A stretch of 64,000 bases of DNA from Plantago major. Taxonomy: Eukaryota > Streptophyta > Magnoliopsida > Lamiales > Plantaginaceae. The stretch spans positions 101,079,352-101,143,351 of the forward strand of contig CM048841.1 of the NCBI GenBank assembly GCA_026545765.1, read 5' to 3'. Of this stretch, positions 10,701 to 21,600 are shown piece after piece. Under the pieces are notes generated by a model. The model was given only the letters and a program-made list of their open reading frames with translations, made no database searches and was not told the origin of the DNA. Made by a program: the position numbers and the translations under genes. Position 1 is the stretch's first letter; the number at the start of each line of letters is the position of its first letter.

Positions 10701-12410
10701 TAAGATTATAAACAAACCAAACATGCCTTAGTTATTTTAAACTATTAAATTATTAACTTCTTCAAAAAAATTTAATTATTAAAATTTTAACTCTCCTCCC
10801 CAATCCCCACCGCACTAACACCACCAACACCGCACACCACCACCAAAATCACTACCGGAGCTCCGGTGGAAGCTCCGATCTGTTTTTTTTTTTTTGTTTT
10901 TTTGGAGGAAGCTCCGGATCGGAGCTTCCACCATGGAAGCTCCGATCCGGAGCTTAGTGTGAAGCTCAAAAAAAAAAAAGATCGAACTCGATGAAACTCC
11001 GTGATCCATGGCTAAGCTCTGATCAATAAAAGAATATTTATTTTATATATACATTTATTACTTTGTAATGCTGTAATAATTACATATAAACATATAGAAG
11101 TTTAGGTTTAATTACATAGGAGTCCACATGTGCCATGCACATGACAACAATAAGTTAAGGCTGTTTGGCAATTTCTAAAAACTGATAATTGAACAGGGGC
11201 AAAAATGGAATTTCCAGCTTTTAAATCGCCAAAAGTCAAAATCATTATACATATGTAATTGATTTTTATCTAACCTGGATTTGGATGTTATTGTTTACTT
11301 AGCACTATCTGTAATTCTGAAATCTAAGTCAGGATGTAATCTGCCCCTTTCTAATTGATTACTTTTTCCCATATTTCTAATCTACAATCAACTTAAGAAA
11401 ATCCCAATTAAAACGATATGTACATGTTCACACTTGAAATGTATAGTAAGCAGTTCAAAGTAAAAAAAATCACAACTAAAAATCTGCATAATTTCAGTAA
11501 AATAAGGTAATTAATTGCGTTCACTCAAAATCAAACAGATGGAAATATCTGATACAGCTAAGAGAGATATCTCCACCGCTAGAATCCCGAAATGACTAGT
11601 GATGCAACATATCTGGCCGGTATGACGAAGAATTAATATAAATGACTATATTTCATAATTTTGTGTACAAACTTAAACTTTTAAATGAAATGGAATTTGA
11701 TTAGCCCTAATGTTGACATGTAACATATTTTTGTAGTTCATTAATAAGGCTATGTTATTTTTAACTGAAAACTCATTCAGTTCAGTTCTGCTTAGTTATA
11801 TTTTATACTACAGTTCAGTTCAGTTCAGTAAATTTCAGTTGGAAAAAACAGAGTCTAAGTTAGAACCACACTCCTTATACACTGGTGCACACTCAATAAA
11901 CCTCGAACTCACTCCAACTCACGCAGTACATTGCAAACCAAGCAAATTCAAAATTGGCAAGAGAAATAGACAAACCTTGTCGGGAACGAACCCGTTCATA
12001 ACACTTTGCGTCATATTCGGATTCATCGAAAAAGCCTGCTGGGCAAACCCGTTCATGGGCGGGTTAGCAGCAGACGAGTCATTCGACCCGAATATCTGCT
12101 CCCGTATGGCCTGAAACGAATGCCCCGGATCCGGGTCGACGAAATGGGACTTGTCTCCAAACGAAACACGAGAAGATTTCGGGTCGGAGGCGTTAAGCGG
12201 ATTGGATTCGGACCCGTCAACTCCGTTAATTTCCGGGTTGAGCTTCTTCATCCAGCCTAACATGTGGTCGAATGACCGGTTTTCCATTACTAGGACGACT
12301 ACGGTTTTTATCGGGTTTGCGGTGGAGGGAGTGGCGGAGAGGTGGAGGAGGAGGAGGAGCATGCTGGTGAATATGGGTGGCGGCATTTTCTTGGTGATTT
12401 TGTGTGACAT
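7755..12410 (-). CDS. NPC2: Non-specific phospholipase C (NPC2-like), 4 exons, 521 aa
   Basis: It hydrolyses membrane phospholipids to diacylglycerol and a phospho-headgroup without needing calcium. The family belongs to the bacterial PLC/acid phosphatase fold. Coding exons are 12410-11976, 9472-8818, 8327-8148 and 8050-7755, with consistent phases. The N terminus has a hydrophobic signal-like stretch ([16 protein letters not shown]). Family motifs are [11 protein letters not shown] (exon 1), [15 protein letters not shown] with [18 protein letters not shown] and [15 protein letters not shown] (exon 2), and EHSSIAATV (exon 3). The wording [15 protein letters not shown] and [13 protein letters not shown] is closer to Arabidopsis NPC2 as I remember it than to NPC1 or NPC6. 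Length is normal and no break was seen. Intron 1 (2.5 kb) is filled with repeats. Confidence 0.93.
9588..9900. repeat. Dispersed repeat, copy 2 (tacataggg / ggagct family)
   Basis: It begins ttaattacaccatacccctac, has gttgacca near 9711, and ends near a ggagcttcatatagctcc palindrome at 9871-9890. It is the most diverged of three copies and lies in intron 1 of the phospholipase C gene. Confidence 0.4.
9961..10241. repeat. Stowaway-like MITE in NPC intron 1
   Basis: Termini CTCCCTCCTCTGTTCCATTA and TAATGGAACAGAGGGAG are perfect or near-perfect inverted repeats flanked by TA (9961-9962 and 10240-10241). The interior is non-coding. Confidence 0.85.
10294..10553. repeat. Foldback Stowaway-like MITE, family A, in NPC intron 1
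   Basis: Flanked by TA. The ends CTCCCTCCATTTCAGAGAAA and TTTCTGAAATGGAGGGAG are inverted, and the inverted repeat continues inwards (gtcaactgtcttcg against the mirrored gagacagttgac), so the element folds into a long hairpin. Copies of the same family are at 39015, 52707 and 53992. Confidence 0.88.
10597..11035. repeat. Dispersed repeat, copy 3 (tacataggg / ggagct family)
   Basis: It begins attacatagggctaccctct, has ggttgaccaac near 10690, then a run of ggagct/agctcc palindromes (10858-10955) around two A/T tracts. It resembles the copies at 6462 and 9588 and sits in intron 1 of the phospholipase C gene. Confidence 0.5.
11744..11855 (+). repeat. Dispersed gttcagttcag repeat, copy 1
   Basis: It has gaaaactcattcagttcagt, tctgcttagttatattttat, three adjacent cagtt units and gttggaaaaaacagagtc. 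Related copies occur at 12680-12785 (+), 34825-34945 (-) and 51305-51405 (-). It is non-coding, probably a short non-autonomous element of unknown class, and lies in NPC intron 1. Confidence 0.55.
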
Positions 12411-12679
12411 ATTTTGAAGAATTTAGATAGAGAGATGGTAAAGTAGTGTTGTGTTTTTAATGAGTAGCTCGTGAGTGGAATTTTTAAAGAACTAAGGTTC
12501 ACTGACAGTCTGATTTTGGTTGTCAACGATTATAAATATCACGTATCTTTAATTTTATGGGTTCCTTTTGTCTTTTCTCGACCTTTTTTTCAATGGAAAA
12601 TATCAATAAATTACATACTACCACGTTTGTAAAACACCAATATACGAAATACATGATAAAGATTAACGCTTGTTTCTTC

Positions 12680-12785
12680 AATGAAAACTCATTCGATTCA
12701 ATTCGATTCTGCTATTATATTTTATCTACAATTCGATTCAGTTCGATTCAATTCAATTCAAGAATTTCATTTGAAAAACGAGGCG
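12680..12785 (+). repeat. Dispersed gttcagttcag repeat, copy 2
   Basis: It has gaaaactcattcgattcaat, then tctgctattatattttatct and repeated attcgattca units, ending gaatttcatttgaaaaacg. It is colinear with the copy at 11744, with c-a-g-t units changed to c-g-a-t. Confidence 0.5.
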
Positions 12786-14164
12786 CTTATGGTTTACTTT
12801 GACTTCATTGTGTGGTATTTTAACTGAACATGTATTCTTTGGTTGCTCGTATTCTTTTAGCTGGATATGATGTTGATCCCTTCAATTGGATATTGAGAAA
12901 ATTTTGTGTAAATTCAATTGTATAGGGAAAGAACACATATCCAAGTATTTTGTTTGGAAATTGGAAATAAGTGGGTTCTTGTAACTCATGCTTTACCTTT
13001 GTTTTTTAGTGTTTCATTCTTATCTACTTCATCTTTTAAGATTGGTCATTCTCCACTAGACCAATCTTGAAAGAGGAACAGTCTAGAAGTGTGAAATGTT
13101 ACATTCCAAAATTCATGATCTGGTCATTCGGTTTAAATCACCGGTTTGATAAGTTAAATCAATAATTTCAAATTAAGTTGTATACATAGGAAATAAATCA
13201 ACTTAATTTTTAGAATTCACTTTATTTACTTTGTTGTTTTGTTTCGAAGTATATGATCAATAATCTTGTTTTAGAACATTTGTTAATAAGAATTTTCTCA
13301 TCTTGTGTATTTCATTAATTTATCTGGGTAATTAATTGTCTAATAATATTGGTATGATATTTAAGGGTATTGTTACCATTTCATTTCATACTAGCTAAAA
13401 TGGTAGTAGTATCAGTTTTAAGTATAGTAACTTTACAACCTGAAAACAAATAAAAATATCTGAACTCTTAAAAAATATACCCCATATGAACAAGTATTTT
13501 GGACATTGTACCGAATCTTGAATGACACCAAGGATAATGACAATGCGTGAAATTTCATTTTCATATAATTAATTTTCATGGGTCCATCTCATTTTTTGGT
13601 TAATTCTCTCTAATATATTAATGAATCCACTTTTAAAACGTACTGTGATGACAGAATTGATATAGTGAACGTATATTACTTCCTCCATTTCAATCAAAAC
13701 TTCTGATACCACAGTAAATTCGTAATGCATTCATATTTACATCCGAAATGTGTTCTAACATTTAGTTCCACTACTAGTTTGATTTGACATGAGTTGCAAA
13801 AGGTACAAATTGCTTTCCCATTTGGTTTCAAATGGCACGATGACTTCGCCACTTCGATTTGACAATGTCACATGCGCATCACTACAAGAGTTCACATACG
13901 TTTTCTAATATTCCAAAAAGTTTTCAAACTGTACAGGTATAATTTGTATGCTGTACTATCTATCCCTCAGTATCAAAGAAATTTGTCATGTTTTCACTTT
14001 TTTCATTTAATTTCAATATGTATATTTTAATTAAATATTTTATCATTATAATTTAAGAATTGAAGGTCTATTGAGACCGATTGAGTGTGTTTAATAAATG
14101 GTGCTTATAACACATGTTCACTAATTCTATTATCGTCAAACATTACATTTCATTTCACAAAAGT

Positions 14165-14470
14165 CTTGAAATATACATGTATTATCGAGAGACCTGATAT
14201 ATACCGACTTATATTTTTAAGTATAAGTATAAGTATAATATTTTAAACAATATTAGTGATGTTTTATATATGAGTGAACATTTTATGTCATCTTTTCACC
14301 GATAGACTGTTTGACATGCGATTAAAACAAAAAAATTAACCTAGTTAAAAATATTTAAATTTTTTCTTCACTCAAGATTTTAATCGCATATTAAACAGAC
14401 ACTAATGTGTCTAGATATAACTGTAACATTTATCGGTCACTTTAGTTTCTCTATAAAGACCGTCTCCAAG
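14165..14470. repeat. Dispersed repeat, family B, copy 1
   Basis: It has cgagagacctgatatat, then aagtataagtataatatttt, acaat..gatgttt..tgagtgaacat, and after an insertion gatataactgtaac, ending gaccgtctcc. The same order is seen at 40240-40480. The gagac/gtctc ends suggest a non-autonomous DNA element, but the class is not proven. Confidence 0.5.
14306..14400. repeat. Small hAT-like MITE inside family B repeat
   Basis: The inverted ends ctgtttgacatgcgattaaaa and ttttaatcgcatattaaacag resemble those of the element at 28541. It is absent from the other family B copy at 40240, which suggests a later insertion. No clean 8-bp duplication could be read. Confidence 0.4.
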
Positions 14471-15614
14471 GATTATTTACACATTATGTATAAATTTGTT
14501 CTAGTACATATATATACCTCATGTTTCTATATTTGATAGACTTCACGTGCATTTATATACTCTCCGTCTCTAAGTCATTTAGCTCTATATTCTACATATT
14601 CCTTTTATCTCACTAGTTTATCTTCGTATGACGTAAGTCGTAACCAGAAAGTACAATATTTGATTGATACTGACTTTATAATTAATTAGACTGTTTCAAA
14701 CAGAAAATGGATAAATACTTCAAATTTGGTAAAGAAAGTGTGATGGACTGACGGAGACACAAAACAAAATTCACTATGGGAAAGTTTTATGTTTAAACGT
14801 TCGAAATTGGGACAAAATTTCCAATTACTAATTTACTCCAACTTTGAGTTTCTTAATCACAAGTTCGTTTTAGTGTTTCAGTTTGGGATACATTGCTAAA
14901 GTGACTCCGTTATGTCATGGGTTTGTTTTTATCAAGTGACACCTCGTTTGAACATGTGGATGGTAGGCGGCTTCTTCAACGCTATACCTCCACTGTGCAC
15001 TTATGTACCTACCACCCACAATAACGAGAGACTCGCGTGAGTATATGAGTGGTAGGTTCAATCGGTGGAGGTGCATCATCGAAGAAACCGACATGACTAT
15101 TTTCTCAACCTTGGTGCTTAATCTAATGCAGTTTCTCCTTATAATGTAAATAAATAAACACAAACTTTGGGGAGATGCATCTCTGAGAGATGAGTTCACC
15201 TACAATCACACGTTCATCTTCAAACACCGAGTATTAATATACTTATATTATCATTATAGGGCATATCATGTGATGTTTGCAGTTAAACTATGTGATGGTG
15301 ATCTTGAATCCCGGCACAAAAGATGGCAAGGAAATAAACAATGAAATAAACTACAAATAAGACAGTTTTATTAATCCCCAAACAGCATCTCATGTATGTC
15401 AACTAACACAAACCCTTCACAGCCTTGTCCTAATTACATTAATAAAAAGATCCTCCACAAAAATACCAATACTACAAGGAAAAATTACTTGGAAGTGCAA
15501 ATTATGTAGTGCTATAAATTATATACCATAGAACAGAGGATATACAAACAGGAAGGAAATCCAGATAATAATATCTCATCTTACGTCCTCTCACACATTT
15601 TAACACACCAATTA

Positions 15615-18600
15615 TCAGCTCCATGGAGGAGATGATGGCTTATACACAAAATCTTGAGGTGTTGATGCGTAGTTTAAGTCAAGGTTGTGAAGTTGCTCCA
15701 TCAACTGAGACCTCCTTTCCTTGAAAAAATCAAGACGTGTCGTCAGTTCTACCAGTGTTGAGGATGCTGCCGATTGGTGTCGAGGATAATCCATCACCTG
15801 CAGTCAACCGGAGCAACTTTGGATTAGAAACTGGTTTACTGAAATATAGGCAGTCATCATGGTGAGGTGAATTGTTCGGTAATTTGGAGTGTTTGCACGG
15901 AGTGCTGAAAAATAGAGAAAGCTGCAAGAATATTTATTGTGCATGTTTGGAGTTTCGAAAAGAGATGCCAGAGCTGGTTCAGACCAGCTTCTGCTTTTTC
16001 AATTTTATTAGATTTGGAGGAAACGCTAGAAACTGATGATCAGGATGTTGTAATAGCAGTTTAGTCACCCAAGTTTCAAAACTGTGCTCGTCTGCTGGCA
16101 AAGCGAAATTAAGTTCAAAAGAGGTTCCAGTTTTACCTCGGCTGCTTTTGAAGTAGAAGGTATAGACGTGGCGGAATCCACACCACATAGATCGTCCACA
16201 GATAAACTTGTAGAAGCCTCTGTACTTTTAGATTCACTCAGGCTTGCGGATTCCATGAACTGCTTTCGTGAAGGCTGCCTACTGCTGTTACCAGAGGCAA
16301 ATAGCTGCCCTTTGATATTTCTCATGTCTGTCCCAAACAAATCCTGTGACAATAATGTGGTGTTCCAGATTAACAAGAGCCAAACGCAATGAAAACAATG
16401 GCATAAATATTCAAAATTCTAATTGGCTTTGTCAGTGAAAAATAATATGGAGAAAGATATGAACTGGCCTGAGCTGGCAAACTATATGTCATGATACTCC
16501 TACCATACAAATTATTTCATTAAACACATCCCAGGCATCTCATATGCAACGTTCATTGGAGAACATGTATAAATTCGAAACTTGTGTCCACCAATAAGAC
16601 CCTGCTAGGAGTATTATATATTTACGACAAATTCAAACAGTATTTACTGCTACGCTGGATTGGCGATTATGATTACAATTTACAGGCATTAACCCTTGAG
16701 GCGAATAGACAGCAAATTAAATACTGTATAAGAGAGGAAAAAGAAAAAACAAAACAGAAAAAAGAGAAAAGGAGGACAAGCTATGCAACTAGAAAGTGCA
16801 GGAAATGTTTTCGCAACAAGGATAAAGTTAAACCAGGAATGGTGGAAATAGAGATTTAACAAAACAAAAACAAAAAAACTAGATGGGGGACAAATAAACA
16901 TGCAAATATGAAACATCTTTATGAAATCACAAACTGGAAAAATAGAGCAATCACCTCAGTTCTTTGTTTTCTTTCGTTACAGACAGCAAGTGTGGAATCA
17001 AAATCTTGCTGAAAATATTTCCTGCATGCACGCATCATCAAAGCTCCATCAGTATCAATTGTATAGGATCATGAAAATATTGAATTTCTGCTTCAAAGGT
17101 TAAGATTTCATATTAAGCATTAAATAAACAGCAACCTGGTCCCTCCCATTTCCTTGAAGCAAACCAGCCCAGGCCCATAGGAAACTAGGAATAGCTTCAC
17201 GTGCCTTTTCAACTTAGACTCTTCTCAGCATATTTGAGAGTAACTAACTTGTAAATGATAATGCATTTTGGACCGAGTAAAAAATAATACCATCATTTGG
17301 TCTGCTTCTAGAACTACGTATTTTTTAACAAATTGCCACGCTTGAGAATACACAAATCCGTTGTGTTAATCTTGCAAGTTGTAGCTTCTGACTCTCCAAA
17401 TTTATAGTGCAAGTATTATAAGACTTCAAGTTGACTGTGTTTTCACTTCAAATATCTATTGAGTAACAGTTGAATGCCTTTGGAAACCATATTTGCCAAT
17501 TTAGATAGATTAATATATATGCTTTTGGTTACCCCACTTCCTCCTGTTAGTTATTTCATAGATGCCTTAATGTACCATCTTAGATGATCGTTCAAATGGG
17601 GCAAGTTACTACTTTAAATTCATATATAGTTCTTCCAGCAGTGAAAGATGTCATGAGATGGTTGTACTTGTATATAGCAACACAAGGAACTGAGCAAATT
17701 TCTGGAAGCACGATAACTACCATGCATCTCCAACCCTATAACTATCATGCTTTTCCAACACGATTACAAGGGCAATAAATAAATCCACTTCATGAATTAT
17801 TTTGTGATCTTCATTCTCCCCAGCCTGTTTCCAAAGACATTAACCTTTTCTGTTTGGTCTCTTATAGTTTTTTTTTCCCCCTTTTCATGCACATGTATGT
17901 AATCCAGTGTGCTCATTCAAATGCATCCTCTTAAATAGATGATTACTAGATGATATTACTTGATAAAAGCAAACTAGCTTGAATATGTTTTACCGGTACC
18001 AGGCATAAATCCAGAATCTTTTTGCTTTGTGCTATAAGCATTAACACAATAAGGACACAAGCAAATGTCAAAAATTAAAATTCTGAACTAGAAAGAAGAA
18101 ATATATAGCATATACGATGATACGGTGCAATTTACTCACTGCTGTGAACTTGGATTTGCAGCATGTGGATAACGATCACATGTATCCGAAAGAGAGCCAT
18201 AGTGATGCTGTCTTTGTTGATTTAACTGATGGTGAAGTTCCGCAACTTTCTGCTTCAATCTGGCCACATCTGCTTCTGCAAGAGCTATCTCCTCAAGCTC
18301 AGCCCTCGTCTTCATGTAAATAAAGAAAGTCAGCATCAGCATCTTTATTCTAATATGATTACTTATCGATATAAAGTAGAAAACAGACAGACCTTTGAAT
18401 CCATGCTCCGAGATCCCGAAAACTGACCAGAAGACATGCTCAAGCCTACTTCAAGAGCGGCCCGTAAATCTCTTTCAGCCTGCAACTGTTCTTGCAGTCT
18501 TGCCACCTGTTTCAGAAGCAATGCAAAGTCAATCAGATTGTACCAGATTTGTGTATTTAGGGAAGTGGTTGAGCACTTGAGCAATATGAAAATCTGTACA

Positions 18601-21600
18601 CATTGAGCCACAAAGATATACATCTCCTTCAATGACCTGAACCTTATGCTAAAGTTTTCGAAATTGATTGGGGGGTTTTGGGGGGGTTATTAATTGCCCC
18701 GTTCATTTACTAAAAGAACAAAGATTACGGAGAAAAGAGAAGCTTATGTTGCATCTCCCACTGGAACATTTTTGTTTCAACAGCCAGTCCAATTTTATAA
18801 AATAAAATTTTCCTTTTTGTTACTAAATAGCAAGGCCAGAAGAATTATTTATAACTTGTGCATAACCTGGTCACTTACATCTTGTTCGAGAGCCAAGCGA
18901 CGCTCATGCAAGGCTTGCTTCCTTCTCTCCAAGCTTGCTTGCAGAATTGCATTGCCTCTTGCCTAGCATGAACAAGATACAAATCTTAGCAATAAAATAT
19001 ATCTATTTCTTATACTAAAACCACATAACTTTAATTGCAAGAGCACTCCTAAAGTATATATGTACCTCTTTTGCAATCCTTTGACGCAAATCATTCTTCG
19101 CAATTTCCAATCTCTGGATGGCAAGCCTGTGATGAAGCAATTACACTTCAATATGACCCCAAAACGGGAAAAAGAGAAAGTACAGGAGACAAGAAATAGT
19201 AGTATATAAACTGAGCATGCATCAAAATTGTATTGCTGATAAGAAGGCGAATAGGGAATAACAGGATATTGCACAAATGTTTCGAGTATTATGCATTCAA
19301 CATGGTATGCAGTAAACTGAGCATAATAAATATTTCAAAAAATTGAAGGTAAATTTTCAATTAAAACAAATAAAATATTTCCACTTAAGAAATACCAGTT
19401 AAACTTTGAAATTAGATTATGTTTCTCTTTTAGCAGGAACAAACTTCATCTAATGCATATTACATAAGAGACTTGGATTTCACATAACATCAAATACAAT
19501 GCATTGTTGGCATTTACACTAGATTAATAACATGCTCCAGGTCAAACAAGATACTATTAAGTACAAGATCTTAATTGTTCAGAAGTCGCTTGAATGTTAA
19601 ACAGACAGAGAATGTAATGAAATGCAATAGAGGATATCTTACTCTTCCTCTCCAGAAGAATCTATTGACTCTGTTGACGGGGTTTTCCTCGACTGCAACA
19701 CCAGAAAAGTGTAGTTTCAATAATCAGGGGAGACACAGCAATTATGTAGTTGTGAAAGGCTCTTCGAAAAGTGTTTAAACAATAATCTCAATATTATCAG
19801 TTATGTGAGCAACTGTTTTTCTATCCATAACAGTGTTTTGTATAGAGGTTACTATCTCTGCAACAGTATCTCGACTCATGATAAATTTAAATTTCTATGA
19901 TCTCTAATAATAATGTACTGCTTGATTCTTAGAAATGATACTATATGATAATAGTGACAAATTAAGATGGCGGTCTTCTTAGATTGGCCTGTTTGGTTCA
20001 ATCCAATTTTTAATTTCTTCATCTAGTTCAAAAACCTTAATAGTCTCTCTCTCTACCAACCACTCCCCTCACTCCTGAGCATCTCGTTTAGTCACGATTA
20101 TTCAATGAACATAACAATCCTCATTGACCAAGTGTTTTGAAGCTATAAAGAGAAGAACTCACATTTTTTCTTCCCCAGAAAGTTGATTTCTTGGCACTAC
20201 TAGTATTGGGAGTCGTAATTTTAGGCATTGGTTTTTCAGCCAATAATTCAGGTCCAGGAATAGATTGATGTAGCTCCTGATCAACAGATGACAGAATTTC
20301 TCCCATTGATTGCTGAGAATCATTGCCAAGTATTTCCGGAGATGCATCAACCATGTTTTCACGAGTCTTCTGTTGGTCTACATGCTCATTAATTGAAAAT
20401 TTAGAATCCTTAGCAAGTTTAGCATCCAGAATTGAATTTGCTCTTTTTGCTGAAGTACGATTCTGCGTGGATGATCCATGGTCTGACTCATTGTTCTCAA
20501 TGGCCTGGTGCAGGAAAAAACAAAACACCAAAAGAGACGTCAGATGATAGACCAACATAAGTGGGAAGAAAAAAAGAAAAGGAAAAAAAAAAGGGAAGTG
20601 GATTTCAGAGCTGGCAAGCTTTGAATTCAGAATTTGAACCTTGCATACTTTCCGGAAAATGTAAATGCTACTATTACACATTTTGTAATGGGCATTATAA
20701 TACCAATTCAATATCGAACAAATAAGATAGTTACTCCATATACATACATCACTGGAATTTTCAATTCAATCAAAACAACTGAAGTTTATTTGTCACTCAT
20801 CCTATAAGTTACACTTCAGAAAGGAATAGAATAAAAATTCAGACAGTTAAAAGTCAAAATATCTTAAGAATTTGCAAGTGGCTGTGCCAGCAAAGTGTAA
20901 ACTGAAAGGTTAACAACTGTAATTATTATGTTTCTCTATCTTCTCTTATTCGAAAGTAAACAGAAAATGGTTATGAAGACACTACAATATAAGACACTAC
21001 CTTATAATCATAAAGATCACTAGCAGCAGACCCGCTGCTTTCACTTAGCTTCCCACTGAGTCTTCGATCACGATCATAATCAGTTTCAGGGTCTACTTCG
21101 TTTTCAGCATCATGGTAACCATTGACTTTTACGTCAGGATTTTCATCATCACTTGTATCATCACTTTCACTATTGTCTGTTTGAGAATCCGCAGACATAG
21201 AACATCTGTGAAGACTGTCATCCTGAAAAACAAAATATGGTTACTAACAAAGTGCGTCTAGAAAACCCACAACTAAAGACAGCAAAGCATGCATTTAAGT
21301 AAATATCTGACAAAAATTAGACAGTATATAAATAAATATACTCGAGGATTGATAAAGACAACAGCCTCTTAGTAAGCTTAGAAACTATATGCTAAGGAAG
21401 CTGTCGAATATAAATCTCCACCATATACATATTTCACTTCAGTAACAGGTTATAAGAAGGCCTGAAGGAATGCTGCGAAGCTTGTCAACATTGAAGATTC
21501 ATATCATTTTAATGGCACTGAAAACTTAGAGAATAGTTGGAAGATAATGAACTCAGAGCATACACAGCTGATTCCATATAATTTATCTTTAAATTGAGAC

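Larger units (their letters stand above)
12411..15614. other. Intergenic region between NPC and REN1 genes
   Basis: It contains the NPC 5' flank, one gttcagttcag repeat copy (12680), a dispersed repeat with an inserted hAT-like MITE (14165-14470) and two possible MITE ends (13678, 14559) without a sure partner. The right edge, about 15300-15614, is probably the REN1 3' UTR. No gene was seen. Confidence 0.5.

Noticed and set aside
13678-13995. MITE between cttcctccatttcaatc and atccctcagtatcaaag
   Set aside because: The two ends are not inverted copies of one another; each may be a lone MITE end.
14559-14760. MITE with ctctccgtctc and gacggagac ends
   Set aside because: Only about ten terminal bases pair and no TA or other duplication could be fixed.
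15730-15927. Extra REN1 exon between 15910 and 15840
   Set aside because: It would need a 42-nt intron before the last exon, too short for plants, and exon 21 joins the last exon in phase without it.
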